A stretch of 64,000 nucleotides of DNA, taken from positions 1-64,000 of the forward strand of contig NZ_BAWM01000114.1 of assembly GCF_000759675.1 (NCBI RefSeq), given 5' to 3'. Below, one piece after another: positions 35,678-45,859 of the stretch. The notes under the pieces were generated by a model. That model saw only the letters and a program-made list of their open reading frames with translations. It did no database searches and was not told the origin of the DNA. The position numbers and the translations under genes are program-made. The stretch's first letter is position 1. Every line of letters begins with the position of its first letter. Source of the DNA: Neobacillus niacini (GTDB taxonomy: Bacteria; Bacillota; Bacilli; Bacillales; Cytobacillaceae).

Positions 35678-35729
35678 AGCAAAAAAGGTATATTCTCCTC
35701 TCGAATTGAGGGAATATACCTTTTTTGCT
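35678..35729. terminator. Bidirectional terminator
   Basis: AGCAAAAAAGGTATATTC pairs with the sequence ending at 35729 with one bulge. It lies between the convergent activator and PBP4-type genes and ends in A on one side and T on the other. Confidence 0.85.
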
Positions 35730-35765
35730 CGACAGAATACATGAATATCCAAAAAAAGCACAAAA

Positions 35766-37223
35766 TTAGTAATTAGATAATATTGTTACCATTTTATCTT
35801 CGATTCTTTTTCCCAGCTTATCTTCCATTAAATTATTCAGCATAATGGAGAAGATTAATATTTGTCCGCTTTTAGTTTTAACGTAGCCTGAAATTGTGCT
35901 AACTGTAGAGATGGTTCCAGTTTTTGCGAGTACCTTCCCTTTTACATCAGGTCCTTTCATCCGATTTCGTAAGGTGCCTCCTGCCATTTTTTCACTTTCA
36001 CCTGCGACCGGTAGTGAATGAAGAAAAGCAGAGAACCACTTTTGCTGCTGAACTGTATATAACAATTGAGATAGTTGAGAAGCCGGGACTAAATTAATAT
36101 GCGATATTCCAGAGCCATCCCTTAGCACCAAAGTTTTCGTATTGATTCCGAATTTAGGTAACTCCGCTTCCATAACCTCTAAACCCTTTTCCCAGCTACC
36201 TTCCCCTTTTACCACTTTACCCATTTCTTTAATCAAGGTTTCTGCGTGACCATTGTTGCTTAGTTTCATAAACGGGACGAGTAGCTCAGAAAGCTTTATC
36301 GAGCTATGAGTATGTAGGTTCCTTGCATTATCTGGCGTTGGTCCCGTTTTTATTTTTCCTAAAACTTGAATACCTTGTTCTGTTAGTGATTGCTTAAAAA
36401 GGGCTAAAGCATATCTTGTCGGTTCCCAGACACCAATCCATTCCTTTTCAGGCTTGGATTTAACAGGTAGAGTGCCCGTTATTGTAATCGTGTTTTTAGC
36501 GTGCTCCCGCTCAAAAGTAAGTTTCTTTTTTCCATCTTCAGTAACCGTTTCGGTTTGATTGATGATTTTTACAAAATCAGTATTGGGAGTTACAGTTACG
36601 TCCACCTTATCGCCTTTGTCGGTCCCTGGTTTCACTTCAAGCAAAATAGAACCAGAATCATAGTCTTTTGTTGGTGATGCTGTTAGTGCGGAAATTTGCG
36701 CACCATAGTAGGTTTGTTCATCACTCCACGGTAAATCTACCGAATAGCGGACATCATCATACCACGTATCATCGCCAATTAAATTGCCGGTGATCCTTTT
36801 TATGCCCAGTTTCTTTATTTCCGAAGCCATTTTGTCGAAGTCTTCTTTTAGGAGTGTTGGGTCTCCCTTCCCTTTTAAATATAGATTCCCTTGGAGCGTT
36901 TTCTTTTTCACTTCCCCATTTGCGAGAACCTCAGTTATAAAGGTATAGTCTTCACCTAAAACAGCTAACGCTGCTGCAGCCGTTAAAAGTTTCATATTCG
37001 AAGCAGGTCGCAGGCGGACATCTCCTAAATGATCATAAATGACTTCACCGGTGGTGGCCGAACGTATGCTGACTCCAGCAATAGCCCCTTGTAAATGCGG
37101 TTCTTCATTTAATAACTGATTTAACTGCTGGGTTAGATTATCATCTGCCAATACTGGATGTGTTTGTGGTAATAATGCAGCTATAAAAATAATAAAAATG
37201 ATTAAATTCCATCTTTTCAGCAA
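35766..37223 (-). CDS. D-Ala-D-Ala carboxypeptidase/endopeptidase, PBP4 (S13) family
   Basis: This 485-residue exported enzyme has a signal peptide (about residues 1-26, ending near VLADD) and the three penicillin-binding motifs: SNMK (S-x2-K), SNN (S-x-N) and KTG in AKTGTIS. Length and the insertion between the first two motifs fit PBP4/DacB-DacC. It trims D-Ala or cleaves cross-links in peptidoglycan outside the membrane, and in Bacillus such genes often act in stationary phase or sporulation. It is transcribed toward the activator gene; its 5' side faces the GH18 gene's tandem repeats. Confidence 0.93.
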   Translation of the reverse strand: MLKRWNLIIFIIFIAALLPQTHPVLADDNLTQQLNQLLNEEPHLQGAIAGVSIRSATTGEVIYDHLGDVRLRPASNMKLLTAAAALAVLGEDYTFITEVLANGEVKKKTLQGNLYLKGKGDPTLLKEDFDKMASEIKKLGIKRITGNLIGDDTWYDDVRYSVDLPWSDEQTYYGAQISALTASPTKDYDSGSILLEVKPGTDKGDKVDVTVTPNTDFVKIINQTETVTEDGKKKLTFEREHAKNTITITGTLPVKSKPEKEWIGVWEPTRYALALFKQSLTEQGIQVLGKIKTGPTPDNARNLHTHSSIKLSELLVPFMKLSNNGHAETLIKEMGKVVKGEGSWEKGLEVMEAELPKFGINTKTLVLRDGSGISHINLVPASQLSQLLYTVQQQKWFSAFLHSLPVAGESEKMAGGTLRNRMKGPDVKGKVLAKTGTISTVSTISGYVKTKSGQILIFSIMLNNLMEDKLGKRIEDKMVTILSNY

Positions 37224-37336
37224 AATCCATTTCCAACTTTCTCTTTTTTCATAAAGTCTTTCCTAAAAAACAAACTTTCTTCCTTTTTCGGGGAAAAAAC
37301 TTAATTTTAAACTAAATTATTTTCGTGAAAATAAAT

Positions 37337-37407
37337 ATATCAGCGATGCTGGACCATATATCAGCGTTAAATCATTTTTATCAGCGTTAATCCAAATATA
37401 TCCGCAA
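37337..37407. repeat. Intergenic tandem repeat, ~20-bp period (TATCAGCG family)
   Basis: CAGCG starts at 37341, 37362 and 37382, with a variant CCGCA at 37402; each is preceded by TAT-type sequence. The steps are 20-21 bases. This is the reverse complement of the array at 4183-4267. It lies just past the stop of the GH18 gene. Confidence 0.75.
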
Positions 37408-37430
37408 TGCCCCCCAAAACACCATTGACC

Positions 37431-38696
37431 TTATTTCATAACATCAATATTTTTACGCATATAAGCCCAATTCTGCGGTGCCGGCAAGCTTATCTGCCAA
37501 TAGGTAGTCCCGAGCAATTGATAAACATCTATCAATCGATATTTTTCTATGAAACTTCTAATATCCTCAAACCAAACGACCTGTTCTACCCCCGCACTCC
37601 AATGCCGATACCATGGAGACATGGAGTATTGGTCGAATTGAATCGGCGATCCTGTTGAAATCGCTTGATTTTGGGCCGATACAACAGACATCGCACGTGT
37701 AACGTTCGTTCCGACTACCTTGTCATAGCCATAAAGCGGCATCGCAATTTGTAGTTTACGAGGATTGATTTGAGTGATGGAATACTGAATAACCTGCTCC
37801 ATCCACCATATCGGCGCGATAGGATCCGGCGGACCTCCTGGATATCCATAATCAATCGTCATCACAGCAACGATGTCCGCTGCCCTCCCGATAGAGGAAT
37901 AATCATATGCCCCAATAATTCGATTCGTTGGAATATCTGCCGTCTTCGCATGCACATTTACATGCAGTATCAACTTTCCCAAAGCATTCTTTAATTCTCT
38001 TAAAAATAGGTTAAAATCATTGCGCTGTGGCGGCGGAATAAATTCAAAGTCGATACTGACTCCGCCAAATCCTCTTTGCCTTGTCAAATTCACAATGCTT
38101 TGAACCAAATTTCTGCGATAGACTGGATTGGCAAGCACTTTACCTGCGAGCTCAGCACTGAAATCAACGCCTGTAAAATTACGAATCATCATTAGTGGCG
38201 TAATGTTCAATTGCTTACTCCGTGCTACAATTGCTGAATCCTCAATCTCGTTATAGGCATACCCTTCTGCCGTAAACGAATAAGCCACAACCGCTAAATA
38301 CGTTAATTGCCCTGCCACAGAATCTAGCATTGAAAGTTCAGTACTTCCACCTGATGGTACAAGAAACCCCAATGTCGATATTTCTAATTTTACAGGTGAG
38401 GGAATGTTGATGATTTGACCAATAAAAAGCTGGTTCGGGTCTACCCCAGGATTTGCCCTTACTATCGACGAAATATCAGTTTCAAACCTCTGCGCTAATT
38501 TCCATATTTGATCGCCTGGTTTTATTTTATAGGAGCGGATTGGGAGTTGGTTGTCCGGAATATACAAGGCGAGACCTGGTACGAGCGAACTTGCCGACGG
38601 CAGTCCATTTACTTCAACAATGGTTTGAATAGCTACTCCATACCTATTGGAAATTGCCCACAAATTTTCTCCGGTACTCACCACATGAACTCCCAT
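37431..38696 (-). CDS. LysM plus glycoside hydrolase 18 protein (spore-type, YaaH-like)
   Basis: This 421-residue protein has two N-terminal LysM repeats (about residues 2-47 and 52-97) and a C-terminal GH18 barrel with the catalytic segment GVSIDFEF (Asp, Glu). The same arrangement occurs in Bacillus YaaH and YdhD, which act on spore cortex or peptidoglycan. No signal peptide is seen, as for those proteins. AAAAGGAG precedes the ATG. The upstream gene pnkp has its own terminator, so this gene is probably transcribed alone. Timing of expression was not readable. Confidence 0.93.
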   Translation of the reverse strand: MGVHVVSTGENLWAISNRYGVAIQTIVEVNGLPSASSLVPGLALYIPDNQLPIRSYKIKPGDQIWKLAQRFETDISSIVRANPGVDPNQLFIGQIINIPSPVKLEISTLGFLVPSGGSTELSMLDSVAGQLTYLAVVAYSFTAEGYAYNEIEDSAIVARSKQLNITPLMMIRNFTGVDFSAELAGKVLANPVYRRNLVQSIVNLTRQRGFGGVSIDFEFIPPPQRNDFNLFLRELKNALGKLILHVNVHAKTADIPTNRIIGAYDYSSIGRAADIVAVMTIDYGYPGGPPDPIAPIWWMEQVIQYSITQINPRKLQIAMPLYGYDKVVGTNVTRAMSVVSAQNQAISTGSPIQFDQYSMSPWYRHWSAGVEQVVWFEDIRSFIEKYRLIDVYQLLGTTYWQISLPAPQNWAYMRKNIDVMK

Positions 38697-38763
38697 GCTC
38701 TCACACTCCTTTTACCACCATCATATGGGGATTTCACTTGGAATATTGCTCTTTGCATAAAAA

Positions 38764-38790
38764 AAACGAACTGGACCCTCCAGTTCGTTT
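38764..38790 (-). terminator. Terminator after pnkp
   Basis: A perfect 12-base inverted repeat with a 3-base loop (38764-38775 with 38779-38790) is followed by T residues in minus orientation, 8 bases past the pnkp stop. Confidence 0.92.
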
Positions 38791-38797
38791 GTCCTAT

Positions 38798-41398
38798 CTA
38801 TAATCGTGGATCGATTGGTTCGGCTTCTAAAGCCAATATTCCTAACACACATTCATGGACACGTTCCAATGATTCTCTTTTTACGAATCGATTAACAGCT
38901 TCCACTCCTAGAGAGAATTCCTTTAAAGCATTCCGCTGTTTCTTACCAGCATTCCGTTTTTTTAATCTGGTTAAATTTTCAGGTAGCAGATAATCGATAC
39001 CGTAAATAATATGCAAATATTTAAGTCCCCTTACTTTTATCGCAGGCTGCAGGAGTTTTCCTTTGTGGCGAGTAATATACGATTCTGGTTTGACGACAAA
39101 TCCTTCATGACCATCCTCAGTCATTTCTTCCCACCACTCAATGACCGCTTTCATCGAGGCTTCGTCATTAACAACCCTGTATTCTGTTTCTAAAAACAAG
39201 CGAGATATCCCACTGAATTCTTTGTTTTTCTCCATATGCCAAGTGTGTGGCTTGTCAAAAAATGTTTCCTTACTATGAGTTAACGTGTGGAATGGCGCGA
39301 TTTGAATTCCTTCCAATCCTTCTGTTTCCCAGCAGTATTTCTGATAAACCTCATTAAAAACACTAGCATTTTCTATCCCCACATCATTTTCCTGAACCCA
39401 GCTTAAAACATCCTTGCCGCTTTCCAAAGCTTGTTGCAGTAAATCTTTTAATTTATGCCGATCAAGCAAAGCCATTTCACCGACATGTGCATATTGGTTT
39501 AAAACCAAGTCCTTCGCCTTTAAGTTCCACGGAAGAATTTCCGCGTCGAGCAGAACAAAATCCGTATTGTATTTCTCGAAATAACCACTTTTCACTAAAT
39601 CCTCATTCAAGACACTGACAACTTGTTCTTGCAGTTCTTTTTGAAAAAATGCTCTTCCTGTCCGGGAATAAATGATACCCAATGTTTCCCTTCCTACATA
39701 CTCCTTGGCAATTTCTTTATTTTTAAATAAAAAGAGAATTCCCCTGCTGCCCATATGTTTCTTTTCAACGACCATGGTATCTACACCATTAGCTTGATAG
39801 TATTCGAACGCCTCCATCGGGTGCTCGAGATATCCTTCCAGACGGGACGGTTTTGGCGTCGGACTCATCGTTGGTGGAAGATAGACAATGTCCTCAAGCG
39901 TTACAGTGAAATGGGATAAATCATCTAAAGCTGGTTTCACGCCATCGTCATAGATCATGATCTCACCGTATTGCTCCGTTAACACCGAATAACCTTCTAA
40001 GAATTTCATAATATTCGGAGCTGCCAGCCTTTTGAGTTCCCATTCCTTCAATGGATTGTCTGGAACATTCGCATAATCCTGTTTCGCTTTTACCGAAACG
40101 ATTTGTCTTTCTGGATAACGATAAGCAGTTAAACTCCCTCCAAATACCAAACCTTGGTCAATATTTAAGGTGTTATTAACTAGTAATGGCTGCGGCTTTG
40201 GATCATGCCCCCAAAGAATGAGCTCACTTGATTTATGAGAGATGGACCAGTCTTTTCGGAGTGGCTTACCATTTTCATCGAGCCCTTCACTATCACCATA
40301 TCGGCAAAAATCAGAAATACGGGGCGACTGCTTCCCGATATAATGATCCTTGATACCGGCATGAACTGCCACAACGGCATTAACCCCATTTTTTCGAATG
40401 ATATAATGTGATTTTGCTTCTAAAAGTAACACTTTTATTTGTCCCTTTAACTTCTCAGCAGCTTCACTACCGTATTTACGCTCATATTCTTCAAATTCAG
40501 CGGCAACATTTTCATCACCATGTGCCATCTTCACATTTTTTCCATCGAGCCAGCGAGCAATTTTCCAGCCATGATTGCTGTCAATCATATATGCAATTCC
40601 GGCAGCCACATGCTTTTGGAAAAATTGTAAGGTCTCAATCGACTTTGGTCCCCTACTCACCACATCTCCTAGCGAAAGAATTTTTCTTCCTTCTGGATGA
40701 ATGTAGTACCCTTCGTCATTTTCTTGATATCCAAGCTTCGATAAAATGTCAATAAATTCATCAAAACAGCCATGAATATCCCCTATAAAATCTATTCCCG
40801 TACCTACATCAATGAATAATGGGTTTTCTAAACGACTAACATTTAACACTTCCAACTCATCTTCACCAAGCATATAAACTCGGCGATAAGGCTTCTTTTT
40901 AATAAAGCGAAGTGTATTCTTAAATTTTTGATACTGCTGCTTAATCCGGTTTCTACCACGTGGAAAATCCCGCTCCATATCACGTCTTAGCAATTCCGTT
41001 TCTGAAATATTTAGAACAATGGCAATCACTGGTACATGATACTTCTTCCCCATCTGCAGATATTTATCATGCTCATCCTCACGTAAATGGGTAGCATCAA
41101 TGAACGTTAACTTATTGAGTTTGCAGCGTTTTGAGATCACATCATCCATGGCGTCAAATGCCGCACCAGATATTTGCTGGTATTCATGAAATAGTGCATC
41201 ACTTTCGTCTTTCGGACGACCGTTCCAGCTAATAAATTCAATATCACTGACCAGAACACGGAATTGATCAGAGCTGACCACTTCAGATGGTAGGATCTGA
41301 TCTTCTTGTATTAATTGATTTAGTAATGTTGTTTTTCCGGTATTAGAGGGTCCTACAAGTAAGACAATACCGGCATGAGGTAAATGGATGGTTGTCAT
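38798..41398 (-). CDS. pnkp: Polynucleotide kinase-phosphatase-ligase (bacterial Pnkp)
   Basis: This 866-residue RNA repair enzyme has three parts. The N-terminal kinase has Walker A GPSNTGKT near residue 16; the central phosphatase of calcineurin type has FIGDIHGCFDE, SLGDVVSRGPKS and VHAGI; the C-terminal adenylyltransferase has the nucleotidyl motif KKHMGSRG. Together they heal and seal broken RNA ends. The ATG overlaps the hen1 stop as TAATG, with GGAGGGG upstream, so the two proteins are made together and form the known Pnkp-Hen1 complex. Full length and all motifs present indicate a working system. Confidence 0.95.
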   Translation of the reverse strand: MTTIHLPHAGIVLLVGPSNTGKTTLLNQLIQEDQILPSEVVSSDQFRVLVSDIEFISWNGRPKDESDALFHEYQQISGAAFDAMDDVISKRCKLNKLTFIDATHLREDEHDKYLQMGKKYHVPVIAIVLNISETELLRRDMERDFPRGRNRIKQQYQKFKNTLRFIKKKPYRRVYMLGEDELEVLNVSRLENPLFIDVGTGIDFIGDIHGCFDEFIDILSKLGYQENDEGYYIHPEGRKILSLGDVVSRGPKSIETLQFFQKHVAAGIAYMIDSNHGWKIARWLDGKNVKMAHGDENVAAEFEEYERKYGSEAAEKLKGQIKVLLLEAKSHYIIRKNGVNAVVAVHAGIKDHYIGKQSPRISDFCRYGDSEGLDENGKPLRKDWSISHKSSELILWGHDPKPQPLLVNNTLNIDQGLVFGGSLTAYRYPERQIVSVKAKQDYANVPDNPLKEWELKRLAAPNIMKFLEGYSVLTEQYGEIMIYDDGVKPALDDLSHFTVTLEDIVYLPPTMSPTPKPSRLEGYLEHPMEAFEYYQANGVDTMVVEKKHMGSRGILFLFKNKEIAKEYVGRETLGIIYSRTGRAFFQKELQEQVVSVLNEDLVKSGYFEKYNTDFVLLDAEILPWNLKAKDLVLNQYAHVGEMALLDRHKLKDLLQQALESGKDVLSWVQENDVGIENASVFNEVYQKYCWETEGLEGIQIAPFHTLTHSKETFFDKPHTWHMEKNKEFSGISRLFLETEYRVVNDEASMKAVIEWWEEMTEDGHEGFVVKPESYITRHKGKLLQPAIKVRGLKYLHIIYGIDYLLPENLTRLKKRNAGKKQRNALKEFSLGVEAVNRFVKRESLERVHECVLGILALEAEPIDPRL

Positions 41399-42741
41399 TA
41401 CCCCTCCTCCCTTCTAAAAATAGCCATTTGCGTGGGATGACCATATGTTGGATGCTCTTCCCCGATACCTTGAATCCTGACTTGATAAGGAACGTTTCGG
41501 GTCCATTCTTCAACATGTTGAGCAAAATCGGCTCTTGTCCATTCAAAACGATGATCGACATGACGCCTATCTTCCTCCATCTCATAGACCACATTATATT
41601 CCTGGTTTGGTGTCGTCACAATTAGAGTTCTTGGTCGATAATCATGAAGGATGGTATCCATGATTTTAGGGAGCCTGTCCTCCTCGATATGTTCAATCAC
41701 TTCACACAAAATGATAATATCTTTGTCTTGCAAACGGCTATCATAATAAAATAATGATCCAGGTAAGGACTGTGGTTTCACATACCCTTCCTTCGAAATC
41801 ACTTGATCAAATCGTTCGATTGCCTTAATACGGGATTTGTTCGAGGGCTCAATCGATAGAATTTCTTGAACTCCTTCTACAAAACCGAGTTGTACCGAAA
41901 GCAGCCCTTCCCCAGCACCAAGATCCACAATTGTTTCTTTATGGGGCAGGGTTTTTATATAGTTCAATATATGTTCATAACGGAGATCATTTAAACGAAC
42001 CTTCGGACTCTGGTCCTGTTCACGGTTTCGTTGCTTTTTTTCATAGTATTTTGATTTAGATATTAACGCATTAAAACGGAGTGCCCGTTTTACAATCATC
42101 TGCTTCAACGGATGTGCCTCTAGCCAACCTTCTCCGTAGCGATCGAGTTTTTCAATTTCTCTTTCATCTAAAAAATAATGTTTATAGTTATCGATGACTG
42201 GAATGAGGATGGATACATGCTTTAATGCGTTCTGGACGCTTTGACTGCCAGAAAGTGTGACAAATCGGGCAGAGCTTATTTCTCGGATGGTGCTCTCTCC
42301 ACGCTCAATTTCCACTTGGTAACCGATGGGTTCAAACAAATCAGCAATCTCTTGGTCATGCAAATCCGTTGCCACTGGACCAAATGAAAGCTCCATTTCA
42401 AATGGATGGTCCACCCACTTCAGAAACTCTTCATCCGGTTTTCCATTCAAAGCCGTACCTAATGCCTTACGGATGGTGGTGATAAATAAACTGCTAACCG
42501 CGAACTCTCGGTCATTTATGTAATGGGTAATATCATATAAATCGGATGAGTTTCGCACCAAATCTACGGGATCAGGTTTTACATAGATGACGAACTGGAC
42601 TTCGTCTTTGTTGAAAATAGGATATACCAGGCGAACCTTGAAGCCTTTCTCATCCCGCTCATACAAATTATTAGGATTCTTGGCGATGAGATATGAAACC
42701 ACGTCGGCACCTGAACCTCTTACGGTTAAAGATAGCTGCAT
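41398..42741 (-). CDS. hen1: Hen1 3'-terminal RNA ribose 2'-O-methyltransferase
   Basis: This 447-residue protein has the bacterial Hen1 N-terminal domain and a C-terminal SAM methyltransferase with VDLGAGEGLLSV, EVIEHIEEDR (Glu and His metal ligands) and VTTPNQEYN. It methylates the 2'-OH at a cleaved RNA 3' end before sealing, so the repaired site resists the same nuclease. I prefer the ATG at 42741 (MQLSLTVRGSG) because that is where the family usually begins. An upstream ATG at 42783 lies directly behind a TATAAT box and may be untranslated. It is the first gene of the pair. Confidence 0.93.
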   Translation of the reverse strand: MQLSLTVRGSGADVVSYLIAKNPNNLYERDEKGFKVRLVYPIFNKDEVQFVIYVKPDPVDLVRNSSDLYDITHYINDREFAVSSLFITTIRKALGTALNGKPDEEFLKWVDHPFEMELSFGPVATDLHDQEIADLFEPIGYQVEIERGESTIREISSARFVTLSGSQSVQNALKHVSILIPVIDNYKHYFLDEREIEKLDRYGEGWLEAHPLKQMIVKRALRFNALISKSKYYEKKQRNREQDQSPKVRLNDLRYEHILNYIKTLPHKETIVDLGAGEGLLSVQLGFVEGVQEILSIEPSNKSRIKAIERFDQVISKEGYVKPQSLPGSLFYYDSRLQDKDIIILCEVIEHIEEDRLPKIMDTILHDYRPRTLIVTTPNQEYNVVYEMEEDRRHVDHRFEWTRADFAQHVEEWTRNVPYQVRIQGIGEEHPTYGHPTQMAIFRREEG

Positions 42742-42875
42742 ACTTTGCACTTCACTTTCTTCTGAAGTATTTTTCTCCACCATATTATAATTACATAAAA
42801 ATGGATATTTTAGTAATATATTGATAAAAATTTAAAGGTCATAACTTGTGTGATCACTCTTCACCTGCCGGAAGG

Positions 42876-43829
42876 TCAAAGTACAAAGCCATCAGGAGTA
42901 TCTCTTCCTACAGGAAATGATTGTATTGATTGCCTTTGCTTTAATGCAAACTTTTGATTCTCCTGATACGAATCAATTTCTTCTACAGTAAGTAATGATT
43001 CATTTTCCCAATTTTTTAGTATCCCATCCACATAGATCAGCCTTCGATTATTATTGGCAAAAGCTATATTCATTGCTTTTAAAATCACAGCTTTCGGTTG
43101 TAAAAAGCGAGAATCATCTAGCCATGACAACAACTGCTGCTTCTCATTCATATTGGTAAGCCCAAATCCAATAGCGTCCCAAAACTCAATAATTTCTTTC
43201 ACATCTTTTGTTTCGTGATCATGTTGGTATAGCTTTTCTATGTCTAGATCGTTCTCTATACTTGGATTAATAGATTGTGGTTGTTGTTTTTGCCCAACAA
43301 TCATATAACCAGTAGGAATCACATCCTCAAGCTCTCCAATATCAGAATCTAAATATGTATCGTCTTCATCTTGAACGATATCTTTCTTGTTGGTAAACAT
43401 CTCTTCTTGCTGACAAAAAGATTCATATAAACTACGAATTTCCTGTTTCTTTATGGATTCCGAAACATATTGAATCAGTGAGGTATCCTCGATCTCCTTT
43501 AATTCGGTAAAAATACAATCCATGACTGGTTTTCCTGCTTTATTCAGGTTATCTTTCCCCCAGTTTTTAATGGCGAGTTCTCTTGTTTCAGGATTGTAAC
43601 GAATCACCTTGTGATGGTTGATGAATCGTTCCATTAACGAATGAACACCCTCAATCGAATAGCCCAAATCAAATGCCATTTGTTTTTTGGTAATCTTATA
43701 GATCCCAGTTTGAGTTGTATTTGAATTCGTAAGAAGATAGAGGTAAAAGTACTTGTCCTCTGGGGTCATCTCCTCAAGAACAATCGGATTCTTCCAAAAA
43801 TCAGTACGTACCATTCGATATTTTGCCAT
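42876..43829 (-). CDS. DnaD-domain replication protein, phage type
   Basis: This 317-residue protein starts MAKYRMVRTDFWKNPIVLEEM with a winged-helix DnaD-like N-terminal domain, has a low-complexity linker (about 145-205), and a C-terminal DnaB_2/DnaD segment ending YVDGILKNWENESLLTVEEI. Such proteins load helicase in Bacillus replication or in phages and plasmids. A TTG six bases upstream has better ribosome-site spacing, but the family usually begins at this ATG. No phage genes are adjacent. I read it as an orphan of phage or plasmid origin; activity is unknown. Confidence 0.85.
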   Translation of the reverse strand: MAKYRMVRTDFWKNPIVLEEMTPEDKYFYLYLLTNSNTTQTGIYKITKKQMAFDLGYSIEGVHSLMERFINHHKVIRYNPETRELAIKNWGKDNLNKAGKPVMDCIFTELKEIEDTSLIQYVSESIKKQEIRSLYESFCQQEEMFTNKKDIVQDEDDTYLDSDIGELEDVIPTGYMIVGQKQQPQSINPSIENDLDIEKLYQHDHETKDVKEIIEFWDAIGFGLTNMNEKQQLLSWLDDSRFLQPKAVILKAMNIAFANNNRRLIYVDGILKNWENESLLTVEEIDSYQENQKFALKQRQSIQSFPVGRDTPDGFVL

Positions 43830-43839
43830 CTTCAATCAC

Positions 43840-44389
43840 TAACCTTTCTTCTTTTAAAATTACTTTCATAGAAGATATATGGAAAATAGAAGAAAACGGA
43901 CAGGATGTTTTTCATATAGATGTGAATAATTTATGACAGTACAAAAACAAGGTACCTATGACTCCCCTTTCAAGCTCAGGAATACATTGTGTGAAAAGAT
44001 ACCATTCAATTTCTTCGACTGGTCTGGATTTTACTCTATATTTGGATAAAGAACTTGTTGTTGTTTTTCTTTTTATTTTTCTTTTTCTTTTTGTCCACGT
44101 ATCGTATATTCAGCTTTTGCTTGTTATTTGTACACGTAATATTCGTTTTGAGAGGAGAAGTATGGCTGTTTTTTTAATATTAACAGGTTGTGATTCAAAT
44201 TGAGGAGCAATTGAAATCATCACAGGACCTTGGATTAATTCATGACAGCCTTCCAAGGATAATGATGGTTATACTTCCTAACAACTTGTACTTTCAAAAA
44301 TGTGTATTTACCTAAAAAACTATTAATTCTTAGTAATAACTTTAAAAATTCATAAATTGCATATAAGTTGATTTATTTACGTGAAAATA
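43840..44389. other. 550-bp region without a supported gene
   Basis: No ribosome site or recognisable protein was found. A hydrophobic 81-codon frame at 43958-44203 on the plus strand lacks support. A 41-codon frame at 44190-44315 on the plus strand, GTG start, has coding-like amphipathic sequence (IEEQLKSSQDLG) but only a weak ribosome site; it could be a remnant. The region is AT-rich. Confidence 0.5.
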
Positions 44390-44390
44390 A

Positions 44391-44430
44391 AAAAAGCATC
44401 AAACCCTAATAAACAAAGTTTGATGCATTT
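44391..44430 (-). terminator. Terminator after thiolase gene
   Basis: GCATCAAAC at 44396-44404 pairs with GTTTGATGC at 44418-44426, followed by T residues in minus orientation. It lies about 70 bases past the thiolase stop. Confidence 0.85.
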
Positions 44431-44497
44431 TGGTTATGATATTGTCTATCGATAAAGCGAATCTACAACTAATTCCTCATTATTCTTCCATGCTCTA

Positions 44498-45673
44498 TTA
44501 TACTGCTTCAATGATGATTGAAACGCCTTGTCCACCGCCTACACATAAGGAGGCTAATCCAATTTGTTTCTTTTGACGTCTTAATTCATGAACTAAGGTA
44601 ACCACAATCCGTGCACCTGAACATCCGATTGGGTGACCTAATGCTATCGCTCCTCCATTAACATTGATAATCTCCTCTGGCAAACCTAATTCCTTATTTA
44701 CTGCCAGCACTTGTGCTGAAAATGCTTCATTTAGCTCTGCCAATTCAATATCCTGTATTGTAAGATTTGCTCTCGTTAATGCTTTTTTTGTCGCCGGGAC
44801 TGGCCCAATACCCATGATAGAAGGAGAAACTGCAGCACTAGCAACCGAACGAATTTTGGCAAGTGGTTTTAAATCGTATTCCCTTACAGCTTGTTCAGAA
44901 GCAACAATGACTGCAGCTGCCCCATCATTTAATGACGAAGAATTTCCGGCTGTCACCGTCCCATTCTCTTTAAAAGCTGGTTTAAGAGTTAGTAATTTCT
45001 CCAGATTAGTAGTTTTTATATTCTCATCTTCTGTAAATAAAGTGGAACCTTTCTTACTTCTAATAGCAACAGGAATAATTTCTTTTTCGAATTTGCCTTG
45101 TTCTTTAGCTTTAATAGCTTTATGCTGGCTTTCTAAGGAAAAAGCATCTTGTTCCTCTCGGGAAATATGGTAGCTTTCTACTAAATTTTCAGCTGTAATC
45201 CCCATATGGTAACCTTCTATTGCACAGTGAAGTCCATCATGAAAGAGTGCATCCACTGTCCGCAAATCTCCCATTTTCTGTCCCCACCTAGCATTCATCA
45301 CCAAATGTGGGACATTACTCATACTTTCTGTCCCCCCTGCAATCACAACATTTGAATCTCCTGCAAGTATTTGGTGATAGGCTAATGTCATCGCTCGCAA
45401 TCCAGATGCACATTGTTTATCAATTGTAATGGCTGGTACTGACACAGGTAACCCAGAATGGATTGCCGCTTGTCTTGCTGGGTTTCCTTTGAGTCCTGAT
45501 TTTAGTACATTCCCTAGTACTACCTCATCAATACATTCAGCCGAAAGACCAGATCGTTGCCACACCTCCTTAACAACAGTCGTTGCAAGTTGCACAGCAC
45601 CTACATTTTTCAATGAACCACCGAAACTCCCTATCGGAGTTCTGAGTGCCTCAACTAAGTATACATTTTGCAT
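44498..45673 (-). CDS. Acetyl-CoA acetyltransferase / thiolase
   Basis: This 391-residue thiolase has the nucleophilic Cys88 in DKQCASGLRAM, the His in NGGAIALGHPIGCSG and the C-terminal CVGGGQG. It either condenses two acetyl-CoA to acetoacetyl-CoA for polymer synthesis (PhaA role) or cleaves 3-oxoacyl-CoA in beta-oxidation. GGGGGA precedes the ATG. It lies downstream of the pha genes on the same strand but 190 bases past the CxxH/CxxC gene, so it may have its own promoter. Its own terminator follows. Confidence 0.93.
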   Translation of the reverse strand: MQNVYLVEALRTPIGSFGGSLKNVGAVQLATTVVKEVWQRSGLSAECIDEVVLGNVLKSGLKGNPARQAAIHSGLPVSVPAITIDKQCASGLRAMTLAYHQILAGDSNVVIAGGTESMSNVPHLVMNARWGQKMGDLRTVDALFHDGLHCAIEGYHMGITAENLVESYHISREEQDAFSLESQHKAIKAKEQGKFEKEIIPVAIRSKKGSTLFTEDENIKTTNLEKLLTLKPAFKENGTVTAGNSSSLNDGAAAVIVASEQAVREYDLKPLAKIRSVASAAVSPSIMGIGPVPATKKALTRANLTIQDIELAELNEAFSAQVLAVNKELGLPEEIINVNGGAIALGHPIGCSGARIVVTLVHELRRQKKQIGLASLCVGGGQGVSIIIEAV

Positions 45674-45724
45674 TCACTATCCCCCATTTTCCATAAAAAT
45701 AGCGGTTTTACTTGGCACATAACA

Positions 45725-45830
45725 CTAATCGTTCCAATCTATACGTCGATTGATTTCTTCTACTACTTTTTGCACAGCAACAGGTATTACTGTTCCTGGA
45801 CCAAATGCTTCTTCGATGATTGAAAGAGAG
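45725..45830 (-). pseudogene. Possible C-terminal remnant of an unidentified gene
   Basis: A short open stretch of about 34 codons encodes IIEEAFGPGTVIPVAVQKV and ends RIDWND before a TAG. It looks like real protein sequence (regular amphipathic helices, codon use like neighbours) but has no start or ribosome site and is closed upstream by a stop near 45840. I could not identify the parent family. Confidence 0.4.
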
Positions 45831-45859
45831 TACCTCAGTAATCATTCAAATTTGTATTT

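Noticed and set aside
38508-38993. 161-codon plus-strand frame across the pnkp terminator
   Set aside because: It crosses a perfect terminator stem and is antisense to two clear genes.
42876-43829. Prophage
   Set aside because: Only one DnaD-like gene is phage-like; no integrase, terminase or structural gene lies nearby.
43958-44203. 81-codon hydrophobic frame on the plus strand
   Set aside because: No ribosome site, odd composition (Phe/Leu runs from T-rich DNA) and no family resemblance.
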